Assembly (NCBI GenBank): GCA_002172535.2
Contig: NHFF02000027.1
Coordinates: 1 to 39,659 of the forward strand
DNA: 39,659 nt
Direction: 5' to 3'
Source of the DNA: Gammaproteobacteria bacterium TMED104
Lineage (GTDB): Bacteria; Pseudomonadota; Gammaproteobacteria; Magnimaribacterales; D2472
Positions 9,089 to 17,984 of the stretch are shown piece after piece. Each line of letters starts with the position of its first letter. The first letter of the stretch is position 1. Both the position numbers and the translations under genes were made by a program. The notes beneath the pieces were generated by a model. That model was given only the letters and a program-made list of their open reading frames with translations. It did not search any database and was not told the DNA's origin.

Positions 9089-9094
9089 TATAAT
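9089..9094 (+). promoter_or_regulatory. Candidate -10 box for tRNA-Cys and the gene behind it
   Basis: A perfect TATAAT, within TGTATATAAT, ends 9 bases before the mature tRNA-Cys. No good -35 hexamer stands 16-18 bases upstream. The same TGTATATAAT string recurs before wzz (24594-24603). Confidence 0.45.
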
Positions 9095-9103
9095 GACCAA
9101 TTT

Positions 9104-9177
9104 GGCTGGATGGCAGAGTGGTTATGCAGCGGCCTGCAAAGCCGTGTACGCCGGTTCGATTCCGGCTTCAGCCTCCA
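9104..9177 (+). tRNA. tRNA-Cys (GCA)
   Basis: A complete cloverleaf with encoded CCA. The acceptor stem GGCTGGA pairs with TTCAGCC (one G-T pair). The anticodon stem GCGGC/GCCGT encloses the loop CTGCAAA, giving anticodon GCA at 9136-9138. The T arm is GCCGG/CCGGC around TTCGATT. It follows pgsA as in gammaproteobacteria. The first glycosyltransferase gene of the polysaccharide locus starts only 3 bases after its CCA end. Confidence 0.97.
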
Positions 9178-9180
9178 ATT

Positions 9181-10521
9181 ATGAGTGAAATAGATATCAA
9201 TAAAAAGCTTGTAATCATAACTACCAGCTTTGCTCCAGAAAATGCAATTGGTGCTGTGCGATTATCGAGTATGGCAAAGTATCTCTCCAAAAAATTTATT
9301 TCAGTTCATGTAATATGCCCCAATTTTTCAAATTCCTTGCTATCAGACAAAACGCTTGACATAAATGACATACAAAATCTAGAAGTTACTAGAACTAAAA
9401 GTTCAATTATATTCAGGTTTGTTAAGTTGCTTAGAAACAGAGTTTTATCAGAAAAAAAAGCTAGTGAGGTTATTAACTTAAGTAACCAAAAAATTGCTAG
9501 TTCAGCAAGAATAAAAAGTTACTTTATGCGCTTAGCTTTCAAGGCATTCACTTTTCTTCGAAATAGAGATTTTTTAAATGGAGCTTTAAAAGCTTACAAA
9601 GAGCTTGCCAAAGTAAATGAGTTCAACATCTTAATTACTAGTTACCCAAGCTTTTCTTCTCATCAAGTCGGGCTTCGCATTAAGAGATTAGATAATAATA
9701 TCAAATGGGTAGCTGACTTCCGTGACCCAATGGTATATGAAAGTTTTAGTTCATCTAGAAATCTTGCTAGCATCCAAGCTGAAGTAATGCATAAATCAGA
9801 TCATGTTATTACTGTCTCAAATGGAGTAAAAGAAATGCTTCAAGAATCATCAGTCAATAAAAAAATAGATGTAATTTATAACGGATACGATAACTTACCT
9901 GATATTGAGACCTTATCTTCAATAAATAAAAAAGACTTAAATCTTTGTTATGTTGGGACCTTGTATGATGGCAAGCGCGACTTATCACCATTATTTAAAA
10001 TTTTGAATGCATTTTTAGTTGATGGTCGAAAAGAAAACTTAAAATTCCATTATGCTGGGTCAGATATAAAAACTTTAATTAACCAAGCTTCAAAATATGG
10101 ACTTTCTGCAAATATTATTAATCATGGCTACGTATCGAGACTTCAGTCCATGAAAATACAAAAAAGTTGTGATTTTGTGGTTGTAGGCACATGGAATTCC
10201 ATGCAAGAAAAGGGAATACTTACAGGTAAAATATTTGAAGCATTTATGCTAAGAAAACCGATCATTGGAATTGTAAATGGTGATCTTCAAAACAGTGAAT
10301 TCAAGAATCTAATAGAAGGTTGCAATGCAGGCGTTGCGATTGAGTCAAATTTTTTATCTGAAATAGATCAAAACAACATAATTGATATATTAAGCAGAGT
10401 TATGCAATCCAAGAATGATAGCAATAAGGAGAATTCTATTAGCAAGTTCACTTTTGAAGTTGATCAGTTCCACTACAAAGAAATTTTTAATAATCTGTCG
10501 AATATATTGATTTCTCTATAA
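9181..10521 (+). CDS. Glycosyltransferase family 4-like protein
   Basis: Probable GT-B sugar transferase that adds a residue to a lipid-linked oligosaccharide at the cytoplasmic face. The N-terminal half begins with a Rossmann strand and an FAPENAIGAVR acceptor-side loop (about residues 15-25), typical of GT4 proteins. It continues with DFRDPMVYES (about 180-189) and VITVSNGVKEML (about 212-223). The C-terminal half holds IYNGYDN, CYVGTLYDGKRD and KIFEAFMLRKPIIGI (about 345-359), the family donor-binding E-x7-E-like area. The length is 446. I chose ATG 9181; the reading from 9118 would run through tRNA-Cys. No separate ribosome-binding site can exist outside the tRNA. Donor and acceptor cannot be told from sequence. 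First gene of the polysaccharide locus. Confidence 0.85.
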   Translation: MSEIDINKKLVIITTSFAPENAIGAVRLSSMAKYLSKKFISVHVICPNFSNSLLSDKTLDINDIQNLEVTRTKSSIIFRFVKLLRNRVLSEKKASEVINLSNQKIASSARIKSYFMRLAFKAFTFLRNRDFLNGALKAYKELAKVNEFNILITSYPSFSSHQVGLRIKRLDNNIKWVADFRDPMVYESFSSSRNLASIQAEVMHKSDHVITVSNGVKEMLQESSVNKKIDVIYNGYDNLPDIETLSSINKKDLNLCYVGTLYDGKRDLSPLFKILNAFLVDGRKENLKFHYAGSDIKTLINQASKYGLSANIINHGYVSRLQSMKIQKSCDFVVVGTWNSMQEKGILTGKIFEAFMLRKPIIGIVNGDLQNSEFKNLIEGCNAGVAIESNFLSEIDQNNIIDILSRVMQSKNDSNKENSISKFTFEVDQFHYKEIFNNLSNILISL

Positions 10522-10555
10522 TCTAATTTTAATGATTAGTACTACTCATAAGTCA

Positions 10556-10582
10556 TTGGTTCTCAGTTTTTAGTGCTATTTT
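10556..10582 (+). promoter_or_regulatory. Possible promoter before the wbp-type sugar genes
   Basis: The 101-base gap between the first glycosyltransferase and the sugar dehydrogenase is one of the larger ones in the locus. It contains TTGGTT (10556-10561) and an extended -10-like TGCTATTTT (10574-10582) with a short 15-base spacer. No ops/JUMPstart GGCGGTAG element is present. This is weak pattern evidence only. Confidence 0.25.
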
Positions 10583-10622
10583 TGATGGATAAGTTTAAAA
10601 TCCACACTTAATTTTTAAAAAA

Positions 10623-11921
10623 ATGTCTACAAAATCAAAAAAATTGCTTAGCGTTGTAGGTCTTGGTTACGTAGGATTGCCATTGGCCGTTGAATTTGCA
10701 AAAAATAGGGAAGTTGTTGCCTTTGACATAAATACTGACAGGGTTAAACAATTAAAAGGTTTTAATGATGAAACTGGAGAATGTTCAGATAAAGAAATAA
10801 AGGCAGCTAAAAAAATCAAATTTACTAATAATGATGCTGATCTTGATGAACCAGAAATATATATAGTTACGGTTCCAACACCTATAGATAAAAGTAATAA
10901 TCCTGATCTGAATGCAATAAAGAGTGCCTCTTCTTTGGTAGGCTCCCACCTCAAAAAAGGAAATATTGTAATTTTTGAATCTACAGTCTTTCCTGGTTTA
11001 ACTGAAGAAGTATGTGTTCCAATACTTGAATCAATAAGTGGACTAAAGTTTAATTTAGATTTCTTCTGCGGGTACAGTCCCGAGAGGATCAATCCCGGTG
11101 ATAAGGTAAATACGCTCACAAAAATCACTAAAATTACTAGTGGCAGCAATCCTGAAACTGCATTAGAGGTGGATGCCCTTTATGCTGAAATTATTACCGC
11201 TGGAACCCACTTAGCAAGCTCAATCAGGGTTGCAGAGTCAGCAAAGGTTATTGAGAATTGCCAAAGAGATTTGAACATTGCGTTTGTGAATGAATTATCA
11301 AAAATTTTTCAATTAATGAATATCGATACAAAAGAAGTATTGGAGGCATCTGAAACTAAATGGAACTTTCTTCCATTCAAACCTGGTATGGTTGGCGGCC
11401 ATTGTATTGGAGTCGATCCTTTTTATCTTACGTATAAGGCTGAGGAACTTGGATATAATCCTGAAATCATCCTAGCAGGCAGAAGAATTAATGACAGTAT
11501 GGCTAAACATGCAGGTATTTCCATAATTCAAAAGATGTCTAAATCAAATATAAAAATTTCCGACTCAAGATTGGGAATACTTGGATTTACTTTTAAAGAG
11601 AATTGTCCTGATATTAGAAATACAAAGGTAATTGATCTTATAAACGAATTTCAGGATTGGGGAATAAATCCAATTATTGTTGATCCTTGGGCAAATAGTG
11701 ACGAAACAAATCAAATTTATGATATCAACTTATCAGATTCAAAAGAACTTGTTGATTTAGATGCAATTGTTGTTGCTGTTCCTCATAATGAGTTTAACAA
11801 ATTTAGATTGGAAGAGTTACGAGAAAAATGTAGAGTCTCTAACCCTGTTTTAGCTGATCTAAAGGGTATTTATAAAAAAGACGATGCTGAGTCGTTGGGT
11901 TTTAATTATTTTAGGCTTTAA
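10623..11921 (+). CDS. wbpA: UDP-N-acetyl-glucosamine (or galactosamine) 6-dehydrogenase, WbpA/TviB type
   Basis: Oxidises C6 of a UDP-HexNAc to the uronic acid in two NAD-dependent steps. The N-terminus has VVGLGYVGLPLAVEFA (residues 10-25). The central domain contains FESTVFPGLTEE and SPERINPGD; GGHCIGVDPFYL (about 258-269) holds the catalytic cysteine. The C-terminal UDP-binding domain has GFTFKENCPDIRNTK (about 322-336). The length of 432 matches WbpA/WbpO/TviB proteins. Because wbpB, D, E and I homologues follow directly, I favour UDP-GlcNAc as substrate. The locus also carries a TviC/WbpP-like 4-epimerase (23572), so UDP-GalNAc cannot be excluded. Confidence 0.88.
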   Translation: MSTKSKKLLSVVGLGYVGLPLAVEFAKNREVVAFDINTDRVKQLKGFNDETGECSDKEIKAAKKIKFTNNDADLDEPEIYIVTVPTPIDKSNNPDLNAIKSASSLVGSHLKKGNIVIFESTVFPGLTEEVCVPILESISGLKFNLDFFCGYSPERINPGDKVNTLTKITKITSGSNPETALEVDALYAEIITAGTHLASSIRVAESAKVIENCQRDLNIAFVNELSKIFQLMNIDTKEVLEASETKWNFLPFKPGMVGGHCIGVDPFYLTYKAEELGYNPEIILAGRRINDSMAKHAGISIIQKMSKSNIKISDSRLGILGFTFKENCPDIRNTKVIDLINEFQDWGINPIIVDPWANSDETNQIYDINLSDSKELVDLDAIVVAVPHNEFNKFRLEELREKCRVSNPVLADLKGIYKKDDAESLGFNYFRL

Positions 11922-11923
11922 AT

Positions 11924-12979
11924 ATGAAAGTATTACCAATTATCAAAAATAGAAAAATCAAAATTGGTATTGTAGGGTGCGGTAGAATTTCAAAAAATCA
12001 CTTTGAGGCTATCGTAGGTCATCATAAGGATTTTGAGATTGTTGCTGCTTGTGATCCTGTGAGTGAAATGCTTTCTGCTGTGAAAAAAACTTATAAAATT
12101 AATTGCTATACAGATCTTGAAGAAATGCTTACAAGCGAATCTCTAGATATAGTTTCTATTTGTACACCTAGTGGTTTTCATCCTCATCAAGCATCACTAT
12201 GTGCAAAGAACGGAGTTAGCGTTGTCACAGAAAAACCTATGGCTACAAGGTGGAGAGATGGAGTCCAGATGGTCAAAACTTGCGATGAAAATGGCGTTAG
12301 ATTATTTGTTGTAAAGCAAACCAGAATGAATCCAGTTATCCAATTGCTTAAGCAAGCCCTCTCAGAAGGAAGATTTGGGAAGATTCACCTTGTCCAAGCA
12401 AATGTTTTCTGGACGAGACCTCAATCTTACTATGATCATGGCACTGGCTGGAGAGGAACATGGGAATTTGATGGCGGCGCTTTAATGAATCAAGCAAGTC
12501 ATTATGTAGATTTACTTGATTGGTTAATAGGCCCGGTTGAGAAAGTTCAGAGCTTGATGTCAACATTTAGAAATATTGAAGTAGAAGATACAGGAGTTTT
12601 AAATCTTAAATGGAGAAATGGTGCTCTTGGATCAATGTCTGTAACAATGTGTACTTATCCTAAAAATTTTGAGGGCAGCATTACAGTTCTTGGCGAAACA
12701 GGAACGGTTAAAATTGGAGGCACAGCACTAAATAAAATAGAAGAATGGAATTTTAATAAAAAATGCTCATACGACAGAAAAGTGAATTCATTAAACAAGA
12801 GTATGGGCAATAAATTTCAAGGCCACTCCATGTATTATAAAAATGTTATTAATGTTATTAGAGGAAAAGCGAAACCTGAAACAGACGGCAGAGAGGGTTT
12901 GCGTTCTTTAGAATTACTAATTGCTGCTTATACTTCATCCAGAGACGGTAAATTAGTGTCTTTGCCTTTAGAGTTATAA
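11924..12979 (+). CDS. wbpB: UDP-N-acetylglucosaminuronate 3-dehydrogenase, WbpB-like (Gfo/Idh/MocA family)
   Basis: Predicted to oxidise C3 of UDP-GlcNAcA to the 3-keto form for transamination by the WbpE-like enzyme. The N-terminal Rossmann fold shows KIGIVGCGRISKNHFEAI (residues 12-29) and VTEKPMATRW (about 100-109), the EKP motif whose lysine is catalytic in the family. GGALMNQASHYVDLLDWL (about 184-201) matches the conserved GGGxLxxxxxHxxD segment. The length of 351 is slightly above the Pseudomonas protein because of an approximately 10-residue N-terminal extension. It starts 2 bases after the dehydrogenase stop, and the specific role is taken from the complete pathway around it. Confidence 0.88.
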   Translation: MKVLPIIKNRKIKIGIVGCGRISKNHFEAIVGHHKDFEIVAACDPVSEMLSAVKKTYKINCYTDLEEMLTSESLDIVSICTPSGFHPHQASLCAKNGVSVVTEKPMATRWRDGVQMVKTCDENGVRLFVVKQTRMNPVIQLLKQALSEGRFGKIHLVQANVFWTRPQSYYDHGTGWRGTWEFDGGALMNQASHYVDLLDWLIGPVEKVQSLMSTFRNIEVEDTGVLNLKWRNGALGSMSVTMCTYPKNFEGSITVLGETGTVKIGGTALNKIEEWNFNKKCSYDRKVNSLNKSMGNKFQGHSMYYKNVINVIRGKAKPETDGREGLRSLELLIAAYTSSRDGKLVSLPLEL

Positions 12980-12994
12980 TTTATTTCAATAATC

Positions 12995-13573
12995 ATGAAA
13001 GAGATATTTGTTCATCCTTCTGCAATAGTTGATGATGGTGCAGATATTGGTAGCGGCACAAAGGTTTGGCATTTCTCACATATAAGTTCTGAATCAAAAA
13101 TTGGTGAAAATAACTCTATAGGTCAAAATGTTTTTGTTGCAAATAATGTACGCATTGGTAACAACTGTAAGATTCAAAATAATGTTTCAATCTATGATAA
13201 TGTTTTTTTAGATGATGATGTATTTTGTGGTCCTAGCATGGTCTTTACGAATGTTTATAATCCCAGATCTGCTGTTAGTAGGAAAGATGAATATAGAGAT
13301 ACTATTGTAGAAAAAGGCGCAACAATGGGGGCTAATTGCACAATAGTTTGTGGGGTAACTATAGGTAAATTTGCCTTCATTGGAGCTGGAGCATTAGTAA
13401 ATAAAGACGTTAAACCGTATTCATTAGTTGTAGGCGTCCCTGCCAAGCAAATAGGTTGGATGAGTGAGTATGGAGAACAGATCCCCTTGCCAACTGATGG
13501 GGATGGCTCTTATGAATGCAAAAAGAGTAATGTGAAATATTTACTCAAAGACGGCAACCTGAGCAGAGAATAA
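12995..13573 (+). CDS. wbpD: UDP-2-acetamido-3-amino-2,3-dideoxyglucuronate N-acetyltransferase, WbpD/WlbB-like
   Basis: Expected to acetylate the 3-amino group with acetyl-CoA to give UDP-GlcNAc3NAcA. The protein is a left-handed parallel beta-helix with many hexapeptide repeats (for example [59 protein letters not shown]). The loop containing NVYNPRSAV (about residues 86-94) and the ending [15 protein letters not shown] (about 144-158) are characteristic of WbpD/WlbB. The length of 192 equals the family norm. It lies 15 bases after wbpB and 2 bases before the aminotransferase. Confidence 0.92.
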   Translation: MKEIFVHPSAIVDDGADIGSGTKVWHFSHISSESKIGENNSIGQNVFVANNVRIGNNCKIQNNVSIYDNVFLDDDVFCGPSMVFTNVYNPRSAVSRKDEYRDTIVEKGATMGANCTIVCGVTIGKFAFIGAGALVNKDVKPYSLVVGVPAKQIGWMSEYGEQIPLPTDGDGSYECKKSNVKYLLKDGNLSRE

Positions 13574-13575
13574 TT

Positions 13576-14691
13576 ATGTCCATTCCATTTATTGATTTAA
13601 AAAGTCAATTTCAGCAATTGCAAGCATCGATTGAGCTCGCAGTAAGCGAGGTATTGAAGCATGGTAAATATATCAACGGACCAGAAGTCCAAGAATTTGA
13701 AAGTCTTTTAAATGATTTTACTGGCGTCAAACACTCAATAACATGTGCAAACGGAACCGATGCTTTGGCTATTGCTTTGTTGGCGTTTGGAGTTAAAGAA
13801 TCAGATGCTGTTTTTGTGCCTTCCTTTACCTATATTGCAAGCGCTGAATCAATAGCACTGGTCGGAGGAACACCATATTTTATCGACGTAGCAGATGATT
13901 ATAATCTTTGTCCTTCTAGTTTAGAGATTGCAATAAATGATGCTCTGAAAAATAATCACAACCCCAAGATTGTTATTCCGGTAGATTTATTTGGTAAACC
14001 GTCAGTTTCGGTTGAATTAAACAATCTCATAAAAAAATACGAACTTAGCTCTATTTATGATGCAGCTCAAAGTTTTGGTTCATCTCATGAAGGCACGAAA
14101 ATTGGTAATTACGGTGACATAACTACCACCAGTTTCTTTCCAGCAAAACCATTAGGCTGCTATGGAGATGGTGGAGCAATTTTTACAAATGATGATGAAC
14201 TTGCTCAATTAATTCGCTCCATAAAAAATCATGGAATGGGGTCTCATAAATATGAACATGTAAATGTAGGCATGAATTCAAGACTTGATACCATCCAAGC
14301 AGCAATATTAATTGAAAAGATTAAATTACTAGAAGATGAGATCTTAAAGCGAAATGAGATTGCTGAAAGATACAATGCAGGATTGTCAGAAACTGAAATT
14401 ATTCTTCCTCACTTATCAAAAGAAAAAAGTTTTGCATGGGCGCAATATACAATTCGTCATAAACAAAGGGATTTTTTGATCAAGGCCCTAAAAGAAAAAG
14501 GAATACCTACAGCGATTTATTATCCAATTCCTCTCAATGAGCAAGCTGCATATAAAAACTGCAAAGTTGTTAGTTCGGGATTAAAGAAAACAGAAATGTA
14601 TTGCAATGAAGTTTTTAGTTTGCCAATGAGCCCCTATTTAACTAAAGAACATCAGGAATTTATAATTAGCTCATTAGTAGAATTGTGTTAA
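13576..14691 (+). CDS. wbpE: UDP-3-keto-GlcNAcA aminotransferase, WbpE-like (DegT/DnrJ/EryC1 family)
   Basis: PLP enzyme predicted to transfer an amino group from glutamate to C3 of the keto sugar made by WbpB. Family features are IPFIDLKSQFQQL at the start, CANGTDALAIAL (cofactor phosphate loop, about residues 57-68), YDAAQSFGSSHEG (the PLP-pyridine aspartate, about 158-170) and SFFPAKPLGCYGDGGA (about 183-198), whose lysine forms the Schiff base. NSRLDTIQAAIL follows. The 371-residue length is normal. SFFPAKPLGCYGDGGA is the form seen in WbpE/WlbC proteins, in contrast to the second aminotransferase at 15816. The stop overlaps the next gene by 7 bases. Confidence 0.92.
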   Translation: MSIPFIDLKSQFQQLQASIELAVSEVLKHGKYINGPEVQEFESLLNDFTGVKHSITCANGTDALAIALLAFGVKESDAVFVPSFTYIASAESIALVGGTPYFIDVADDYNLCPSSLEIAINDALKNNHNPKIVIPVDLFGKPSVSVELNNLIKKYELSSIYDAAQSFGSSHEGTKIGNYGDITTTSFFPAKPLGCYGDGGAIFTNDDELAQLIRSIKNHGMGSHKYEHVNVGMNSRLDTIQAAILIEKIKLLEDEILKRNEIAERYNAGLSETEIILPHLSKEKSFAWAQYTIRHKQRDFLIKALKEKGIPTAIYYPIPLNEQAAYKNCKVVSSGLKKTEMYCNEVFSLPMSPYLTKEHQEFIISSLVELC

Positions 14692-15812
14692 AAGTATTAA
14701 CAGTAGTTGGTGCAAGACCGCAATTTATCAAGGCTGCAGCAGTCAGCAGGACTATCAAAGCTCACAACGATAGCTTGCTTGAACGGAAGAGCACACTCAT
14801 AGATGAAAAAATCATTCATACTGGTCAACATTATGATACCAATATGTCTAATATTTTTTTTGACGAACTTGACATACCGAGTCCTGATTTAAACTTATCG
14901 ATATCAAACCTTTCACACTCTTCAATGACTGCAAAAATGTTAGAAAAGCTAAGTGAATTATTCCTTCATGAGAGACCAGATATTGTTCTTTTATATGGGG
15001 ATACTAATAGCACACTAGCTGGTGCTATGGCAGCTGCACAAAATAAAATACCTATTGCTCATGTTGAGGCTGGCCTAAGATCAAATAACCACTTGATGCC
15101 TGAAGAAATTAATCGTGTGGTAACTGATAGGCTTTCTTCTTTACTTTTTTGTCCTACAACACTTGCAACTAACAACTTAACCAATGAGGGTTATCCATTT
15201 CGAATTAATGACACAAAGAAGCAGAAGATTATTCTTAGTGGTGATGTCATGTATGATGTACTAACTTATTACCAGGAGTCAGCATCAAAAATAAACTTGA
15301 TTAATGACATTCCGCTTGAAGATAAAAATCTAATTACTTGTACGATTCATCGAGAATCTAATACCAATGATAATGACTTATTAGAGGGGATATTAGATGA
15401 GCTAATAGATCTTTCAAAGACTTTTAAAATTATTTTTTTAGTTCATCCTAGACTCAAAAAATCTAAATTGATATCAAACAAAAAATTTCAAGATTCAAAT
15501 ATAATTCTGTCGGATCCATTGGGTTATTTAGAAATGCAAAGACTTTTAATGAGCTCTAAATTTGTAATAACAGACTCAGGAGGCCTCCAAAAGGAAGCTT
15601 ACCTGCATAAGATACCTTGCCTTACATTAAGAGATGAAACTGAATGGCAGGAAACAGTGACCAGTGGTTGGAATATTCTAACAAATCCAAGAGACAATAA
15701 ACTTGTTGATGCCTTAAATTCCTTTAAATTAGATTTAAATAATTACGAAAATTTCTATGGTGATGGAAATGCCTCTCAAAAAATAGTAGATGGTCTTATT
15801 GAGTATACTTAA
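14685..15812 (+). CDS. wbpI: UDP-GlcNAc3NAcA 2-epimerase, WbpI-like
   Basis: Non-hydrolysing UDP-sugar 2-epimerase expected to convert UDP-GlcNAc3NAcA to UDP-ManNAc3NAcA. Signature segments are VVGARPQFIKAAA (residues 7-19), LLYGDTNSTLAGAMAA (about 101-116), HVEAGLRSNN and MPEEINR (about 125-143), TCTIHRESNTND (about 218-229), DSGGLQKEAY (about 299-308) and LRDETEWQET (about 317-326). The length of 375 fits. The GTG start at 14685 overlaps the wbpE stop and gives the expected N-terminus MLKVLTVVGARP. A generic UDP-GlcNAc 2-epimerase (WecB) would look similar; gene order with wbpABDE supports the diacetamido-sugar role. Confidence 0.88.
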   Translation: MLKVLTVVGARPQFIKAAAVSRTIKAHNDSLLERKSTLIDEKIIHTGQHYDTNMSNIFFDELDIPSPDLNLSISNLSHSSMTAKMLEKLSELFLHERPDIVLLYGDTNSTLAGAMAAAQNKIPIAHVEAGLRSNNHLMPEEINRVVTDRLSSLLFCPTTLATNNLTNEGYPFRINDTKKQKIILSGDVMYDVLTYYQESASKINLINDIPLEDKNLITCTIHRESNTNDNDLLEGILDELIDLSKTFKIIFLVHPRLKKSKLISNKKFQDSNIILSDPLGYLEMQRLLMSSKFVITDSGGLQKEAYLHKIPCLTLRDETEWQETVTSGWNILTNPRDNKLVDALNSFKLDLNNYENFYGDGNASQKIVDGLIEYT

Positions 15813-15815
15813 CCT

Positions 15816-17003
15816 ATGAAAATCCCAATTTCAAAATCTATATTTTCTGGGGAGGACTTAGAAAAAGTTCTTGAGCCCCTCAATGATGGTTGGGTTGTGC
15901 AGGGTCCAAGAGTTGCTGAGTTTGAATCACTGTGGTCCAAATTTACTGAATCAAAATATTCTGTAGCAACTACATCTTGCACATCCGCTCTTTTTTTAGC
16001 ACTAGAGTGCCTTGATCTAAATCCAGATGACGAAGTCATAGTTCCAGCTTTGTCCTGGGTCTCAACTGCAAATATTGTTGAAAATGTAGGATCAAAAGTT
16101 ATTTTTTGTGATATTGATTTACAAACTCTAAATTTAGATATTGATAAGCTTAATTCTAAGATTACTTCAAAAACAAAAGTGATCATCCCTGTTCACTTGT
16201 TTGGATATCCGTGTGACATAAAACAAATTCAGAAAGTTATAGGTAATAAAAAAATAAAGATTATTGAAGATGCTGCATGTGGTTTTGGTTCATATCTTGA
16301 TAATGATCACGTAGGTAACCATGGAGAGTTTGGTTGTTTTAGCTTTCATCCTAGAAAAGCAATCTCGACAGGTGAGGGTGGAATGATTGTAACGAGCGAC
16401 CAAAATCATTACAAGAAACTTCTTTCACTAAGGGATCATGGTATGGATTATTCATCTAAATCATCAGCTACCAGTGATCCTTCATTTATGAAAGATCATA
16501 TCCATGCTGGATATAACTTTAGAATGACAGACATACAAGCAGCTTTAGGAATTTCTCAGTTAAAAAGGGCAGAAAATATTCTAAAATCTAGAGAAGAAAT
16601 ATCTAAGAAATATCATCTTTCGCTAGGAGGTTGTGATCAGTTAAGCATTCCTATTGTTAGAGAAAAAAACATTCAACATAGCTATCAAAGCTATGTATGT
16701 ATTTTCAAAGCATCCTTAGTTAAAGACGCTTTAGAAAATCATGATTATAAGTTGTTATTGCAAATTTCTGAAGAAAGAGATCGTTTCATGAAATATCTTG
16801 CTAATAAAGGAATTGGGACTAGGCCGCCAACACATGCGATACATACCCTTTCATATTACAAAGAAAAATATAAAATTAAATCTGAGGAGTATCCGAGGGC
16901 ATGGGCTGTAAATCTATGTGGTTTTAGCTTACCAATTTTCCCGGGATTAACATTTGATGATCAAGATTTTGTTATCAACAAGATTATTGATTACCTAAAA
17001 TAG
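15816..17003 (+). CDS. DegT/DnrJ/EryC1-family sugar aminotransferase (second one)
   Basis: PLP-dependent sugar aminotransferase of 395 residues, different in type from the WbpE-like protein. GWVVQGPRVAEFE (about residues 25-37), SCTSALFLALE (phosphate loop, about 54-64), IEDAACGFGSY (about 150-160) and CFSFHPRKAISTGEGGM (about 173-189, with the Schiff-base lysine) resemble perosamine-synthase-like and 4-amino-sugar aminotransferases that act on 4-keto-6-deoxy nucleotide sugars. An insertion around residues 290-330 (KASLVKDALENHDYKLLLQI region) adds length. It starts 3 bases after wbpI and 8 bases before an SDR gene, which may make its keto substrate. The true substrate is unknown. Confidence 0.82.
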   Translation: MKIPISKSIFSGEDLEKVLEPLNDGWVVQGPRVAEFESLWSKFTESKYSVATTSCTSALFLALECLDLNPDDEVIVPALSWVSTANIVENVGSKVIFCDIDLQTLNLDIDKLNSKITSKTKVIIPVHLFGYPCDIKQIQKVIGNKKIKIIEDAACGFGSYLDNDHVGNHGEFGCFSFHPRKAISTGEGGMIVTSDQNHYKKLLSLRDHGMDYSSKSSATSDPSFMKDHIHAGYNFRMTDIQAALGISQLKRAENILKSREEISKKYHLSLGGCDQLSIPIVREKNIQHSYQSYVCIFKASLVKDALENHDYKLLLQISEERDRFMKYLANKGIGTRPPTHAIHTLSYYKEKYKIKSEEYPRAWAVNLCGFSLPIFPGLTFDDQDFVINKIIDYLK

Positions 17004-17011
17004 GATTATAA

Positions 17012-17974
17012 ATGATTAAAAACAAAACAATTTTTATTACTGGCGGGGCTGGTTTTATTGCGAATAACTTAATTAAAAGGTTGGTTGATAATAATCAAAT
17101 AATTATCTTTGATAATTTTCATAGAGATACTTTTTCAAACAGCGAAATTGCTAATAACAGATCTATAAAAGTTATTAAGGGTGATGTGCTTGACTTTAAT
17201 CATGTAAAAGAATCAATGGAAGGATCTGATATAGTTATACATGCAGCAGGAATTGCAGGAATTGATACAGTCATAAGAAATCCTGTGCTCACTGGAAGAG
17301 TGAATGTAATAGGAACGGCAAATGTGTTGGAAGCAGCGTTGGCTAATAAAGTCAAAGACAGATTCATTGATTTTTCCACATCAGAAGTTTTTGGCCCAAT
17401 GGCTTTTAGATCATCAGAAACTGACTCTACTGTTGCTGGCTCTGCAGGCGAGGCAAGATGGACATATGCAGTTTCTAAATTAGCTGGAGAACATCTCGCA
17501 CATGCTTATTTTAAAGAATTTAAGCTCCCAACTGTCACAGTAAGACCTTTTAATATTTACGGACCAGGTCAGACTGGAGAAGGAGCTATTCAAATTTTTA
17601 TTAAAAAGGCTTTAAATAATGATCCAATAAGCATTGATGGAGACGGTAATCAAATTAGAGCCTGGTGTTATGTTGATGATTTTGTTGACTGTATAATTGA
17701 ATGTTTAGAAAATCCGTTAGCGATTGGCGAAAGTTTTAATATTGGTAACGCTAGAGCTGTAATCACAATATTGGGATTAGCACATACTGTCTGCAGAGTT
17801 TTAAATTCCTCATCTGAAATTATTCACGAGCCACCACTCTCTGCAGATATAGCTATTAGGATTCCAAGTGTAGAAAAGATGAATGAGTTATTGGGTGTAA
17901 AAGCGCAAATTGACTTGGAAGAAGGAATTATTAAAACCTCAGAGTGGATTAAAAATAACTTATTGGATAAGTAG
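17012..17974 (+). CDS. NAD-dependent sugar epimerase/dehydratase (extended SDR)
   Basis: Nucleotide-sugar-modifying enzyme of 320 residues. The Rossmann motif [14 protein letters not shown] is at about 8-21, IHAAG at about 76-80, FSTSEVFG at about 119-126 (the conserved catalytic Ser/Thr region) and YAVSK at about 147-151 (Tyr and Lys of the YxxxK pair). [10 protein letters not shown] and [11 protein letters not shown] are typical of the extended SDR family (UDP-glucose 4-epimerases, UDP-glucuronate decarboxylases, 4,6-dehydratases). TSEVFG leans to the dehydratase/decarboxylase side, but sequence alone does not choose. Placement between an aminotransferase and an acyltransferase suggests the three act on one sugar. 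Confidence 0.82.
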   Translation: MIKNKTIFITGGAGFIANNLIKRLVDNNQIIIFDNFHRDTFSNSEIANNRSIKVIKGDVLDFNHVKESMEGSDIVIHAAGIAGIDTVIRNPVLTGRVNVIGTANVLEAALANKVKDRFIDFSTSEVFGPMAFRSSETDSTVAGSAGEARWTYAVSKLAGEHLAHAYFKEFKLPTVTVRPFNIYGPGQTGEGAIQIFIKKALNNDPISIDGDGNQIRAWCYVDDFVDCIIECLENPLAIGESFNIGNARAVITILGLAHTVCRVLNSSSEIIHEPPLSADIAIRIPSVEKMNELLGVKAQIDLEEGIIKTSEWIKNNLLDK

Positions 17975-17984
17975 ACTTAAGCTA

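Noticed and set aside
9150-9177. tRNA-Cys 3' end as an att site paired with the tRNA-Pro 3' end
   Set aside because: The resemblance is only the common T-arm and CCA of all tRNAs; no integrase or exact direct repeat was seen.
9118-9180. N-terminal extension of the first glycosyltransferase from 9118
   Set aside because: It would translate most of tRNA-Cys; the ATG at 9181 gives a normal GT4 N-terminus.
10667-11149. Minus-strand 160-codon open frame within the sugar dehydrogenase gene
   Set aside because: It is antisense to strongly conserved dehydrogenase motifs and has no recognisable domain.
15809-16186. Minus-strand 125-codon open frame within the second aminotransferase gene
   Set aside because: It mirrors conserved PLP-enzyme coding sequence; no domain and no ribosome-binding site.
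17910-17984. Upstream start of the acyltransferase
   Set aside because: It overlaps the SDR gene by 65 bases; the ATG at 17985 lies 10 bases after the SDR stop.
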